From UBA6168 sp964423205 (GTDB lineage Bacteria; Bacteroidota; Bacteroidia; Chitinophagales; Saprospiraceae): DNA of 64,000 nucleotides. The notes below the pieces were generated by a model. It was not told where the DNA came from. It saw only the letters and a program-made list of their open reading frames with translations, and made no database searches. The DNA lies in assembly GCA_964423205.1 (NCBI GenBank), contig CAYRDX010000007.1, positions 1 through 64,000 of the forward strand, read 5' to 3'. The position numbers were made by a program, and so were the translations under genes. Positions 1 through 8,368 of this stretch are shown here, in pieces (the first letter of the stretch is position 1; each line of letters begins with the position of its first letter).

Positions 1-92
1 CGTTCGACCCTTTGGGCACTTTGGCGGATATTGACAAGCATTTTTTCAAATTCCTTGCGGATATCTTCAATTTGTTCGTACTTCGCTTCCAT
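1..92 (-). CDS. N-terminal fragment of an unidentified protein, cut by the window edge
   Basis: Reading leftwards from an ATG at 92, a frame stays open for 30 codons to the edge. It begins M-E-A-K-Y-E-Q-I-E-D-I-R and is rich in Glu, Lys and Arg, giving a helical, probably coiled-coil start. An in-frame stop lies about 30 bases upstream of the ATG, so this start is the only good one. Too little is present to name a family. It would be transcribed divergently from the helix-hairpin-helix gene on the right. The call rests on an open frame and plausible composition only. Confidence 0.4.
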   Translation of the reverse strand, partial: MEAKYEQIEDIRKEFEKMLVNIRQSAQRVE

Positions 93-339
93 AAGGGTGT
101 GTTCGGTTTTTATTTCAAATCACAACCTGCGAAGGCTTTTTGCCTTCACGCACTCCTATTTTTTACCCCATATTTTTGTTACGCACTCAAATGATAATTT
201 CATACAATTGTCAAAATTGTTGTGAACCCCTCTTCTACCGGAAAAATTTAACCTCCAGACCTGTATATGTTATCTTCCTTACCATATCTCAGGCAAGAAA
301 TATGGTCTGGCCTGCAATTATTCATCAATTAAAAAGATT

Positions 340-1317
340 ATGGGAAAAGAACTTAAATCTTCGAAGGAACTGGATGACCTGAAAATGGCTTATGAAAATG
401 CCATGCAGGTGAGAAAACACGCTAAATCAGCCCTCAAGACTGAAAAGAAAGCAGTGAAGATGCATCTAAAGCCATTCAGACTGGCTTATAAGCAAGCTGT
501 ACAAGTAGAAAAAGAAACAAAGGAGTTACTGAAATTGCTTCAGAAGGCTGACATGCAACCCGATGAATTGAAAAAAGAGAAAACCAAAAAGAAAAAATCT
601 ACTAAAGACGATTCAAAAAAAGGAAAAAAATCAAAAGACAAGAGTAAAGAACAGAAACCTAAAGATGTAAAAAAAGAGGTTACTATTGAACCAGCAAAGA
701 TTGAAGTCAAAACTGCTCCTGCAGTTGCAAAAGGGCAGATTGATGACCTGACAAAGGTGAAAGGTGTTGGCGAAAAAGTCGCTGAAATGCTGCATGCCAA
801 TGGCATCAAAACATATACTGATATGGCTGCCACGCCTGTAGAGAGGTTCAGGACCTTGCTGAGAAAAAACAATATGAGCAAGTTCAGAAACCCAACGAAT
901 TGGGCAAAAGCAGCTGCTGTATTGGCTGAATCGCCACCAGTTAAGACAACAACCGCCAGAAAAAGCCGGAAAACGACAGTTGCAAAAGCTCCTGCCCCCA
1001 CCAAAAAGAAGTCAGTTGGCAGACCGAAAAAAGTTGCGACTAAACCAGAGCCAGCGGTCAAGAAGACGGCGAAACCCAAAACCGCTAAAGTAACTGCTAA
1101 AGCTGCATCGGGTGGCGATGACCTTACAAGTATCAAAGGCGTTGGTGTTGCTGTAGCTGCGATGTTGAATAAAAATGGAATAGTGACTTTTGAAGACATG
1201 GCGGCAACATCAGTGGAAAGATTCAGGACTTTGTTGCGTGAAAACAACATGAGCAAGTATAGAAACCCAACTAATTGGGCAAAAATTGCTACTGAAAAAG
1301 CAAAATCAAAAACCTGA
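340..1317 (+). CDS. Lysine-rich protein with two helix-hairpin-helix repeats
   Basis: A 325-residue protein in three parts. Residues 1-75 are charged and probably helical. Residues 75-130 and 198-258 are Lys/Ala/Pro/Thr-rich linkers resembling histone H1 or HU-tail low-complexity tracts. Two nearly identical modules occupy about residues 135-195 and 260-321; each starts DDLT-x-[IV]-KGVG, a classical helix-hairpin-helix motif, and carries the signature ERFRTLLR-x-NNMSK. HhH motifs usually bind DNA backbones, and basic tails often condense DNA, so a nucleoid or DNA-end binding role is inferred, not shown. There is no signal peptide. A strong terminator follows. Related single modules occur in DUF4332-like proteins; the tandem arrangement with H1-like linkers is unusual. 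Confidence 0.75.
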   Translation: MGKELKSSKELDDLKMAYENAMQVRKHAKSALKTEKKAVKMHLKPFRLAYKQAVQVEKETKELLKLLQKADMQPDELKKEKTKKKKSTKDDSKKGKKSKDKSKEQKPKDVKKEVTIEPAKIEVKTAPAVAKGQIDDLTKVKGVGEKVAEMLHANGIKTYTDMAATPVERFRTLLRKNNMSKFRNPTNWAKAAAVLAESPPVKTTTARKSRKTTVAKAPAPTKKKSVGRPKKVATKPEPAVKKTAKPKTAKVTAKAASGGDDLTSIKGVGVAVAAMLNKNGIVTFEDMAATSVERFRTLLRENNMSKYRNPTNWAKIATEKAKSKT

Positions 1318-1347
1318 AATTTTTAGCGTACATATAAGACTCAAATT

Positions 1348-1390
1348 GGGCAGTTCAACAAAATCCTTTGTTAACTGCCCTTTATTTTTT
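1348..1390 (+). terminator. Rho-independent terminator after the HhH gene
   Basis: Arms GGGCAGTT and AACTGCCC (1348-1355 and 1373-1380) enclose a second helix AACAAA/TTTGTT around a four-base loop, followed by TTTATTTTTT. It sits 31 bases after the stop and separates this gene from the cytochrome gene. Confidence 0.85.
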
Positions 1391-1511
1391 CCTGCTTTTC
1401 TCATTGTTATATAATCTTGCACTTCTTTTTTTGCAGGAAGTGCAACAGAAAATACCTGATGTTACCAAATGCTTTGAAGGTGGTACTTTTAATAAAGATT
1501 TCAATCTGGTA

Positions 1512-1832
1512 ATGAGAATTTCTATAATCGCCATAACATTATTAATGACAGCGTCTTGCAGTAAATCAGGTGGTAAACATGTAGCAGCTAATGACGACTC
1601 AATGATGGACGGAGCCAAGTTATACAAGACTTATTGTATAACCTGTCATGGCCTTAACGGTGATATGGGGGCAAGTGGTGCATTTAATCTGGCTACTACT
1701 CAAATTTCAATGGAAGACAGAATAAAAGTAATCACAGAGGGAAGAAATAACATGACGCCATTCAAAGGGCTGTTAAGTGAGGAAAAAATTAAAGCTGTCG
1801 CTGAATACAGTGCTCAACTAAAAAAACAATGA
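1512..1832 (+). CDS. Cytochrome c family lipoprotein
   Basis: A 106-residue c-type cytochrome. The ATG at 1512 was chosen because it starts a lipoprotein signal (MRISIIAITLL followed by the lipobox T-A-S-C at residues 14-17); the longer frame back to 1368 adds a hydrophobic stretch lying on top of the preceding terminator. The haem site C-I-T-C-H is near residues 43-47, inside LYKTYCITCHGLNGD, and the distal Met is probably in NNMTPFKGLL, as in small class I cytochromes. It would be membrane-anchored facing the periplasm or outer face and carry electrons, with the partner unknown. Its stop overlaps the anmK start by four bases (ATGA), so the two are probably translationally coupled, although no functional link is obvious. 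Confidence 0.85.
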   Translation: MRISIIAITLLMTASCSKSGGKHVAANDDSMMDGAKLYKTYCITCHGLNGDMGASGAFNLATTQISMEDRIKVITEGRNNMTPFKGLLSEEKIKAVAEYSAQLKKQ

Positions 1833-2938
1833 AAACCTACCGTTGCCTCGGGTTAATGTCTGGAAGTTCTTTGGATGGACTCGACATAGTTTATTGTCAG
1901 TTTGATTTTGATGACACTACGCAGGAAAAAAAACTAATTGGCTGGAAACTAATCCAATCAGGGACTTACCCATTTCCCCTTTCCTGGAAAACAAGGCTTA
2001 TAAACATACCTAAGGGCAGCGGTCTGGAACTTGTTCATGCTCATGCAGATTTCGGTCACTTCATTGGCCGTGGAGTGAATGATTTTTTAAAACAAAATGG
2101 TATAAGCAAAGAAGATATTCACTTTATAGCCTCCCATGGCCATACCCTTTTTCATGAACCAGGTTTAGGATTTACCACCCAAATTGGTGACGGTGCGGCC
2201 ATTGCTGGCGAAACTGGAATTACAACAATCTGTGATTTCAGATCGTCGGATGTTGCATTGGGTGGACAAGGCGCGCCGTTAGCACCTTTGGCTGACAGGG
2301 TTTTATTTCCTGGTTATGATTTTTATCTGAATATTGGAGGTATATCCAATGTTACGGCTGCTATGCCGGGCAAATACATTGCCTTTGATGTGTCCGGTGC
2401 TAATCAGATATTAAATGCACTTGCGGCACTTGAAGGTCTGGATTTTGATAAAGATGGTGAATTGGCAAAATCCGGCAAACTGATACCGGAATTATTTGAT
2501 GACCTGAATGACTCCGATTTTTTTGACCAGCCCTATCCAAAATCATTATCTAACCAATGGGTGCAGCAAAATCCAGTTGCTTCCTGCCTGAATGCATCCG
2601 GAAGCGCTCAAGACAGGCTCTACACTGCCTGCCATCATATCGCTCACCAACTTGGAGTTTCATTGAGAGAAGTAATGAAGAAAGAGGGTTTCGTCAAAAA
2701 TAATTACACTCTTTATGCTACAGGAGGCGGGGCACTGAACAAGTTCCTCATGGCAACTATTTCGGACTACCTGCCAGAAGTTGACATAACAATACCTGAG
2801 CCCGATATAGTAAAATGTAAGGAAGGATTACTCATGGCAATTATGGGTGCTCTTCGAATGGAAGCAATCCCCAACTGTATCAGCACCGTTACAGGGGCAT
2901 CAAAAGATGTCATTGGGGGGGCGGTTTATGCTGCTTAA
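1829..2938 (+). CDS. anmK: Anhydro-N-acetylmuramic acid kinase AnmK
   Basis: Phosphorylates and opens 1,6-anhydro-MurNAc from peptidoglycan turnover to MurNAc-6-phosphate in the cytoplasm. The 369-residue length is typical. Family motifs are in order: GLMSGSSLDGLD near the N-terminus (phosphate and sugar site), GDGAAIAGETGI, DFRSSDVALGGQGAPL, NIGGISNVT, FDVSGANQ and the C-terminal ATGGGALN. The fold is ASKHA (hexokinase/actin-like). It overlaps the cytochrome gene upstream by four bases and is convergent with aroA, their ends overlapping by four bases (2935-2938). MurF is also in this window, but at 44 kb, so there is no local peptidoglycan operon. Confidence 0.96.
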   Translation: MKTYRCLGLMSGSSLDGLDIVYCQFDFDDTTQEKKLIGWKLIQSGTYPFPLSWKTRLINIPKGSGLELVHAHADFGHFIGRGVNDFLKQNGISKEDIHFIASHGHTLFHEPGLGFTTQIGDGAAIAGETGITTICDFRSSDVALGGQGAPLAPLADRVLFPGYDFYLNIGGISNVTAAMPGKYIAFDVSGANQILNALAALEGLDFDKDGELAKSGKLIPELFDDLNDSDFFDQPYPKSLSNQWVQQNPVASCLNASGSAQDRLYTACHHIAHQLGVSLREVMKKEGFVKNNYTLYATGGGALNKFLMATISDYLPEVDITIPEPDIVKCKEGLLMAIMGALRMEAIPNCISTVTGASKDVIGGAVYAA

Positions 2939-4188
2939 ATGGATTCAATACCAAATCCGAGCTTCTTCAAATCATCCCAAAATGCAGGGTAGGATTTCTC
3001 AACAACATTTGGGTGTTCTATTATAATTTCCCCGAGAATTGCCAACGGTGCAAATGCCATGGCCATACGGTGATCTTCATAGGTCTGGAAAGTCACATTA
3101 TCCGGTAGTATAGCTTTCCCTTCCACCAAATAATGGCCCTCTGTGCTTTTTTTGTTGAACTTTGGTGGGAGTTTGGCCATAGAAACTCCAGTTTTCGCAA
3201 GCTCATTTTTCAGGGCTTCTATTCTATCTGTTTCTTTGATTTTCAATGTTTGAAGACCGGTAAAAAGACCATGAATTCCTTTTGCTGCACAAAGAACAGC
3301 AATAGTTTGTGCGAGATCAGGGCAGGGCAAAAAATCCCATTCCAGCACAGACTTAGCAGCATTTTCAGATTTTCTGATGATAATGCTTCCTTTTTGGAAT
3401 TCTGTTGATACGCCAAAGTTTGTCATCATACTCACTAATACTGAATCGCCCTGAACACTCTTTTCAAAAAGGCCATTTAGTTTGATCTCACATTCATCAG
3501 CCAGTGAAGCTATACTGTAAAAATAGGATGCCGCTGACCAATCAGCCTCAATATCAATATCAACTGAATCATAACGTTGTGGCGCAACATAAATGGAGTC
3601 TTTATCCCAAGTATATTCAATGCCAAAATAACCCATCAAATCAAGTGTCATGTTTATATAGGGCTTAGAAACCGTTTCACCAGATAATTCCAGAATCAAC
3701 CCATTGGGCAGAGATGGTGCAATCATAAGCAGTGCGGAAATGTACTGACTACTGGTGCCCGAGGCAATTTGCACCCTGTTTTCACTCCCTATGCCTTTTG
3801 CCGGCTCTATCTTCAATGGCGGGTAACCTGGTTTTTCCATGTAAGTAATGTTAGCACCAATTTGATTCAATACGTCTACGAGTATACCGATAGGTCTGTT
3901 TTTCATTCTGGGGGACCCAGTCAACACAACAGTCCGGTTACCAAGAGCATGATACGCCGTGAGAAAACGGAAAGTAGTCCCTGCTGCTTCAGCATCAAGA
4001 GTAGTTTCATCCGAATGAAGTAAATCTTGTAACAAAACAGTATCCCGGGAATTAGACAAGTTGTTTATTTTGAAATGGCTACCTGACAACGCCCTGATAA
4101 TAAGCGCCCTGTTACTGATACTTTTTGAGCCGTTCAGTGTAATTTCACCAAATACACTCTTATTGGATTTTGATAGCTTAAAACTCAT
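2935..4188 (-). CDS. aroA: 3-phosphoshikimate 1-carboxyvinyltransferase (EPSP synthase) AroA
   Basis: Transfers enolpyruvate from PEP to shikimate-3-phosphate, the sixth step of the shikimate pathway. From the ATG at 4188 the protein is 417 residues, slightly shorter than most. Diagnostic motifs: LNGSKSISNRAL (phosphate-binding), GTTFRFLTA, DWSAASYF, KETDRIEALKNEL and YEDHRMAMAFAPL. A TTG at 4209 would add seven residues; the ATG is preferred because it leaves 34 bases before the divergent lipoprotein gene and begins M-S-F-K-L-S-K, a normal N-terminus. Convergent with anmK with a four-base overlap. Confidence 0.96.
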   Translation of the reverse strand: MSFKLSKSNKSVFGEITLNGSKSISNRALIIRALSGSHFKINNLSNSRDTVLLQDLLHSDETTLDAEAAGTTFRFLTAYHALGNRTVVLTGSPRMKNRPIGILVDVLNQIGANITYMEKPGYPPLKIEPAKGIGSENRVQIASGTSSQYISALLMIAPSLPNGLILELSGETVSKPYINMTLDLMGYFGIEYTWDKDSIYVAPQRYDSVDIDIEADWSAASYFYSIASLADECEIKLNGLFEKSVQGDSVLVSMMTNFGVSTEFQKGSIIIRKSENAAKSVLEWDFLPCPDLAQTIAVLCAAKGIHGLFTGLQTLKIKETDRIEALKNELAKTGVSMAKLPPKFNKKSTEGHYLVEGKAILPDNVTFQTYEDHRMAMAFAPLAILGEIIIEHPNVVEKSYPAFWDDLKKLGFGIESI

Positions 4189-4222
4189 GGACTTTATTGT
4201 TGAACTCAATTTTCAGCTGAAA

Positions 4223-4906
4223 ATGAAATCAATTGTGCAGCATTGGATTTGGATCGCAATGTTAAGTATTTTCTTATTTGCTTCTTGCAATGAGAAAGAT
4301 GTTGATAGACAGGGCGAGGCATTGTTTTCAGAAAATGACCATTACAATGTGGCCTTTCTCATCATGAATGGCACTTACAATACTGAACTCACTGCGCCAT
4401 TTGACATTTTTCAACATAGCATTTTCAGAGTCGGCATAAAGCCAATGCGGGTATTCCTGGCCGCCAACACATTTGAACCCATAAAGACTTTTGAAGGAAT
4501 TCGCATTCTGCCAGATTACAACTACCTGGAAGGCAAGTTACATGATACTGATATCCTGGTGGTTCCGAGTGCAGAGAACAGCATGGGCAAGGATATTGAA
4601 GACAAGAGAATGCTGGATTTTGTCAAAAGATCCGCTGAAAAGGCTGAGTTTGTCACATCACATTGTGACGGAGCTTTTGTGCTTGCAGCAACGGGGTTGC
4701 TGAATGGAATTGAATCAACTACCTTCCCCGGTGACATCAATAAGTATAAAGCTGCATTTCCTGACTTAAAAGTGCAGGAGGACGTGCTATTCGGACATCA
4801 TGGTAAATTTATCACTTCAGCTGGTGGTGCCAAATCCTTTGAGGCCTCGCTCTATCTCTGTGAATTATTGTATGGGGAAAATGTTGCGAAGAGGCTGGCA
4901 GAATGA
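4223..4906 (+). CDS. DJ-1/PfpI-family lipoprotein
   Basis: A 227-residue protein of the class I glutamine-amidotransferase-like superfamily (DJ-1/ThiJ/PfpI), resembling the ligand-binding half of GlxA-type AraC regulators but without a DNA-binding domain. The ATG at 4223 starts a lipoprotein signal ending F-A-S-C, with the lipidated Cys at residue 22. The nucleophile-elbow Cys is about residue 148 in VTSHCDGAFVLAATG; a conserved acidic residue sits in NTELTAPFDIF near residue 55. FGHHGKFITSAGG matches the family's C-terminal core. Export is unusual, since most relatives are cytosolic. It is divergent from aroA with only 34 bases between start codons. Catalysis versus sensing cannot be told apart here. 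Confidence 0.85.
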   Translation: MKSIVQHWIWIAMLSIFLFASCNEKDVDRQGEALFSENDHYNVAFLIMNGTYNTELTAPFDIFQHSIFRVGIKPMRVFLAANTFEPIKTFEGIRILPDYNYLEGKLHDTDILVVPSAENSMGKDIEDKRMLDFVKRSAEKAEFVTSHCDGAFVLAATGLLNGIESTTFPGDINKYKAAFPDLKVQEDVLFGHHGKFITSAGGAKSFEASLYLCELLYGENVAKRLAE

Positions 4907-5262
4907 CTTGTCGTTGACTGGAATCTCCAAAGTATGCCAAAGGTAATCGTTGAACAATAAAAAAAGTGCAGGCATACTTTTGAATGAAGCCTGCACCAAA
5001 ATTTGAAACCGACTAAATTTCTTTGGTTGAGATAGTAATTTCCATACTCATTATCTGAGACAGGTTGCTCCTAAATCAAATGCAAAACGAATGCGGCAGC
5101 AAAGTGCCGACTTGAAGGTTCTCAGTGTGGTAAAAAACAGGGATTGTAAATGCGTGATGGTAGGAGTGGACAAGCTGCTAAGCTTTTACCTAAAGTATTC
5201 TCAAGAAGTTTAATTCCCCATTTAAATGAAGGGCAAATCTAATAATTTATATTATAATAATA
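4907..5262. other. 356-base region between convergent transcription units
   Basis: No gene of convincing length on either strand. A hairpin with a T-run on the minus strand lies at 4960-4996. The stretch 5000-5262 between that hairpin and the end of the response-regulator gene has only very short frames; it could be a long 3' untranslated tail of the minus-strand operon. Confidence 0.6.
4960..4996 (-). terminator. Hairpin terminator, T-run on the minus strand
   Basis: Arms GTGCAGGC (4966-4973) and GCCTGCAC (4989-4996) with a 15-base loop. Read on the minus strand the hairpin is followed by TTTTTTTATTG. It probably ends the two-component operon coming from the right, but lies about 265 bases beyond its last stop codon. 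Confidence 0.65.
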
Positions 5263-5964
5263 TTACATTTTTAATCTAAATCCTACGCCATGAACGTTTT
5301 CTATTTTCAGATTATCATCCTTGCCGAGGTATTTTCTCAAGCGTGAAATGAAAACATCGAGGCTACGGCCGAGAAAGTAGTCGTCTTCCCCCCAAAGTGT
5401 TTCCAGAATAAATGACCTTTTAAGCAGATGATTGGGGTTTTCAATAAAGAGTTTTAGCAGGTCAGCCTCCCTTTGGGTCAGAGTATCAGAATTTCCCTGA
5501 ATAGTAAGACTGAAATTGGTATAGTCAAACTGGTAACTCCCCACCTGAAATAAAGAAGGTGTTTCCTGCGCTAACACATTCCTTCTGCGCAAAAATATTT
5601 CAACTTTCAGCAGCAATTCTTCTATGCTGAACGGCTTGGTGAGGTAATCATCGCCTCCAATCTGAAGACCATGAATCTTGTCTTCTTTTAATGATTTTGC
5701 CGTGAGGAATATGATTGGGGTTTGTATATCGTTTTTCCGGATTTGCTCAGCAATATGAAAGCCATCAATGCCGGGAAGCATGACATCGAGCAGGCAAAGG
5801 TCAAACCTTTCATTCTGAATAACTTGAAGCGCTTCGTTGCCGTCTTTACAGTGGACGATATCATAACCTTCAATTTCGAGATTATCCTTAGTAACAAATC
5901 CAAGACTCTCATCATCTTCCACATAGAGCAACCTGGCTTTAATCCGGTTATTGTTTTTATTCAT
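5263..5964 (-). CDS. OmpR-family response regulator
   Basis: A 233-residue two-component regulator. The receiver domain (about residues 10-125) has the acidic pair E-D-D at 16-18, the phospho-acceptor Asp60 in LLDVMLPG, switch Thr88 in FLTAK and Lys110 in YLTKPF. The C-terminal winged helix (about 140-233) matches OmpR/PhoB trans_reg_C, with LTQREADLLKLF and the recognition segment RSLDVFISRLRKYL. It is preceded by its kinase with only two bases between the kinase stop and this start, so the pair is one operon. Target genes cannot be read from the sequence. Confidence 0.93.
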   Translation of the reverse strand: MNKNNNRIKARLLYVEDDESLGFVTKDNLEIEGYDIVHCKDGNEALQVIQNERFDLCLLDVMLPGIDGFHIAEQIRKNDIQTPIIFLTAKSLKEDKIHGLQIGGDDYLTKPFSIEELLLKVEIFLRRRNVLAQETPSLFQVGSYQFDYTNFSLTIQGNSDTLTQREADLLKLFIENPNHLLKRSFILETLWGEDDYFLGRSLDVFISRLRKYLGKDDNLKIENVHGVGFRLKM

Positions 5965-5966
5965 AT

Positions 5967-7262
5967 TCAGCTATACGAAGTTTCTGGATAAATTGTTTGC
6001 ATCAGAATCCTAACGACAGTACCAACATTCTTTCGACTTGCAATACTAATCTTCCACTTATGTGCATCACATATATTTTTAGTGTAAAACAGCCCAAGAC
6101 CAAATCCTTTCACATCATGAACATTGCCGGTAGGCACCCTGAAGAATTTTTCAAAGATTCTATCTTGATGTTCTGATTCTATTCCGCACCCCTGATCCTC
6201 AATAGTTAATTCTAACTGCCCCGGCTTATTTAAAACCGTTTTGACCTTTATTTCGGGCCTATCTTTACAGTACTTGATGGCGTTGTCAATTAGATTATGG
6301 ATGATATTGGTCAAATGCAACACGTCGGCGTTAAGAGTTGCTCTTTGAGAAGATAATTCCACGTCCAACGTACCTCCAAGATTTTCTACTCGCACCCTCG
6401 AAGCTTCCAGTATATTTTCCAAAAGTCCGTTTATATCAATGGCCTCAAGTTTAAGTTTAAAGTTTTCTTTTTCAATCTTGGCGAGTTGAAGCACCTTCTC
6501 TACCTGGCTATTCAATCGATTGTTCTGCTCATTGATTATGGTTGCATATTGAAGAAGTCTTTTATTTCCACTGATTTCAGGACTGTTCAGGAATACCTCT
6601 GAAGATATTTTTATGGTGGAAATCGGAGTCTTAAACTCATGCGTCATGTTATTGATAAAATCCTTCTGCATTTCAGACAGTCGCTTTTGACCAAGTATCA
6701 CAATAATGGAAAACAGGAAAAAGACAATAGTGACGAGAAGAATCCCTGAAAATATCAAGGGTAGCCCCATTCCACTCAAAATTCTAGTGGTCCTGTTCGG
6801 GAATCTGACACCGAAGTAATAAAGGAATTTATCGTGAACGGGTAGCATTTTATCTTCCTGTTTAGCAGGAGGGATGGCATTTGGTGAATAACTGATGTAT
6901 TTGCCGTAGGCCATTTTCCGTGTGTCGCAATTGTATATCCCGTATTCGAAATCCTCCATTAAACCTACCTTCTCCAATTCCCGGCGAAGGAAAAACTCCA
7001 GATTATTGGCATCAATAAAGTCATTGATGTCCACCACGTAGTAATTCGATGACACCTGGTTGATGAGGTCGTAATTCGGAACTGCACTTCCCAGCTTTTC
7101 AAACTCTTTGGCAACATTTTGAAGCGCAATGGTCACATTCTCATTGAATGCTCTTTCTTCTGCATCCCAGGTATTTACTAACAAATAGGCCTGTATCGCA
7201 ACGATACCAATCACTGCAATAGCTCCAAAAATTACCACCCTTAATATCGTACTGTTGTTCAT
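5967..7262 (-). CDS. Membrane sensor histidine kinase
   Basis: A 431-residue kinase. A transmembrane helix at about 7-29, a periplasmic sensor of some 130 residues lacking a recognisable domain name, and a second helix at about 166-190. HisKA follows with His208 in NNMTHEFKTPIST, then HATPase_c with an N-box LIDNAIKYC, G1 box IEDQGCGIES, F-box FEKFFRV and G2 box GFGLGLFYTKNI. There is no HAMP domain between the second helix and HisKA. It phosphorylates the regulator encoded immediately downstream. The periplasmic part has one Cys and many charged residues; the signal sensed is unknown. Confidence 0.93.
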   Translation of the reverse strand: MNNSTILRVVIFGAIAVIGIVAIQAYLLVNTWDAEERAFNENVTIALQNVAKEFEKLGSAVPNYDLINQVSSNYYVVDINDFIDANNLEFFLRRELEKVGLMEDFEYGIYNCDTRKMAYGKYISYSPNAIPPAKQEDKMLPVHDKFLYYFGVRFPNRTTRILSGMGLPLIFSGILLVTIVFFLFSIIVILGQKRLSEMQKDFINNMTHEFKTPISTIKISSEVFLNSPEISGNKRLLQYATIINEQNNRLNSQVEKVLQLAKIEKENFKLKLEAIDINGLLENILEASRVRVENLGGTLDVELSSQRATLNADVLHLTNIIHNLIDNAIKYCKDRPEIKVKTVLNKPGQLELTIEDQGCGIESEHQDRIFEKFFRVPTGNVHDVKGFGLGLFYTKNICDAHKWKISIASRKNVGTVVRILMQTIYPETSYS

Positions 7263-7375
7263 TTTTATCTACATGCTCTACCTAATCAAGTGGTTAAGAA
7301 ACTCATTATTAAACTGGTAGCCTGCTTTTGTCAAAAAATTCATATCAACGAAAAACGTAAATATCACTATGCGGG

Positions 7376-7405
7376 TTCATAAAACGTTTGGGATAACTAT
7401 TTTTG
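7376..7405 (+). promoter_or_regulatory. Candidate Bacteroidota-type promoter for DUF4271-hemD
   Basis: TATTTTTG at 7398-7405 fits the -7 consensus TAnnTTTG. Nineteen bases upstream is TTC, one mismatch from the -33 TTG. It would give a leader of about 45 bases to the ATG at 7456 and supports that start over the one at 7369. Confidence 0.35.
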
Positions 7406-7455
7406 CAAGTCATTTTAACAAATCGATATTGAAGCTGGAGTACTTAAAATACCTG

Positions 7456-8328
7456 ATGTGCATAATCCTTCTGATTTTATCCAGTCAGATGTCAACAGCA
7501 CAGAGTTCTCCAAGTCCTTTTGACCTGTTACCCAGGATTGAAGGAATAGATACGGGTGATACAACACTGGTATCAGCAATAACTTCGAATCCATTTGATA
7601 TAATAGCTGCCCCAGCCCGTCGTGGCCCATCACAATCAGTTGGTTTTTCCGTAGAGAAGGAAAAGAAACCGCCTACACCAGTTGAAAAAGAGGCAATATT
7701 TAAACGCTTCCTTTTCATTGTGGTGATTGCGATGATGGTTGTCCTAACATTAGTATTTATTATTTTCAGGATGTTGTTGGCGCGGATATGGCGTGCATTT
7801 CTCAACGATAACATGTTAGGACAACTAATCCGGGAGCAAAGTTCCGGCCTCACTTGGGCATACAGGATTATGTATGTGATGTTTTTCCTGAATGCCGGAT
7901 TGGCTTTGTTTTTATCTCTCAGGCATTTTGGCATTTCTGTAGCCGCAAACAATCTTACTGCACACCTCCTATGCACAGCCGGTATCTCGGGGTATTTCAT
8001 ATTGAAACATTTTGTCCTGGCCCTCATTTCCATTATTTACCCTGTAACAAAAGAGGTAGCTGTCTACAGCTTTACCATTCAGATTTTCAATATTGTAGCC
8101 GGATTTGTTTTAGTTCCAATTGTGTTGTTCATTGCGTATGCGCCAACTGAAGTTGCTAAGCTTACTATTTATATTGCTGGTGCAACACTTTCCATCATGT
8201 TCCTTTTCCTTATTATGCGGGGACTGTTCATCGCCAACCGCTTTTTAGCCTGGAACAAGTTTCACTTTTTCTTGTATCTTTGCGCCGTCGAAATTGCACC
8301 TCTTTTGCTAATCATTAAGCAGCTTTAA
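7456..8328 (+). CDS. DUF4271 multi-pass membrane protein
   Basis: From the ATG at 7456 the protein is 290 residues, starting with a signal-like segment (MCIILLILSSQMSTAQ). The in-frame ATG at 7369 would put 29 extra residues before it. A Pro/Ser-rich exported region of about 60 residues is followed by roughly five to six hydrophobic helices, the first FLFIVVIAMMVVLTLVF, with charged loops between, as in the DUF4271 family. In Bacteroidota this family is commonly adjacent to uroporphyrinogen-III synthase, and that is the case here: hemD starts 40 bases downstream on the same strand. The function is unknown; co-occurrence suggests a role in haem or envelope redox biology, which is inference only. 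Confidence 0.8.
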   Translation: MCIILLILSSQMSTAQSSPSPFDLLPRIEGIDTGDTTLVSAITSNPFDIIAAPARRGPSQSVGFSVEKEKKPPTPVEKEAIFKRFLFIVVIAMMVVLTLVFIIFRMLLARIWRAFLNDNMLGQLIREQSSGLTWAYRIMYVMFFLNAGLALFLSLRHFGISVAANNLTAHLLCTAGISGYFILKHFVLALISIIYPVTKEVAVYSFTIQIFNIVAGFVLVPIVLFIAYAPTEVAKLTIYIAGATLSIMFLFLIMRGLFIANRFLAWNKFHFFLYLCAVEIAPLLLIIKQL

Positions 8329-8368
8329 TTGGAGGTCAATAGCCAGATAGAGATCGAAGAGTCTTTAA

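Noticed and set aside
540..1256. Long minus-strand frame opposite the HhH gene
   Set aside because: Mirrors the codon pattern of the plus-strand gene with its repeats; the plus strand has recognisable motifs and a terminator.
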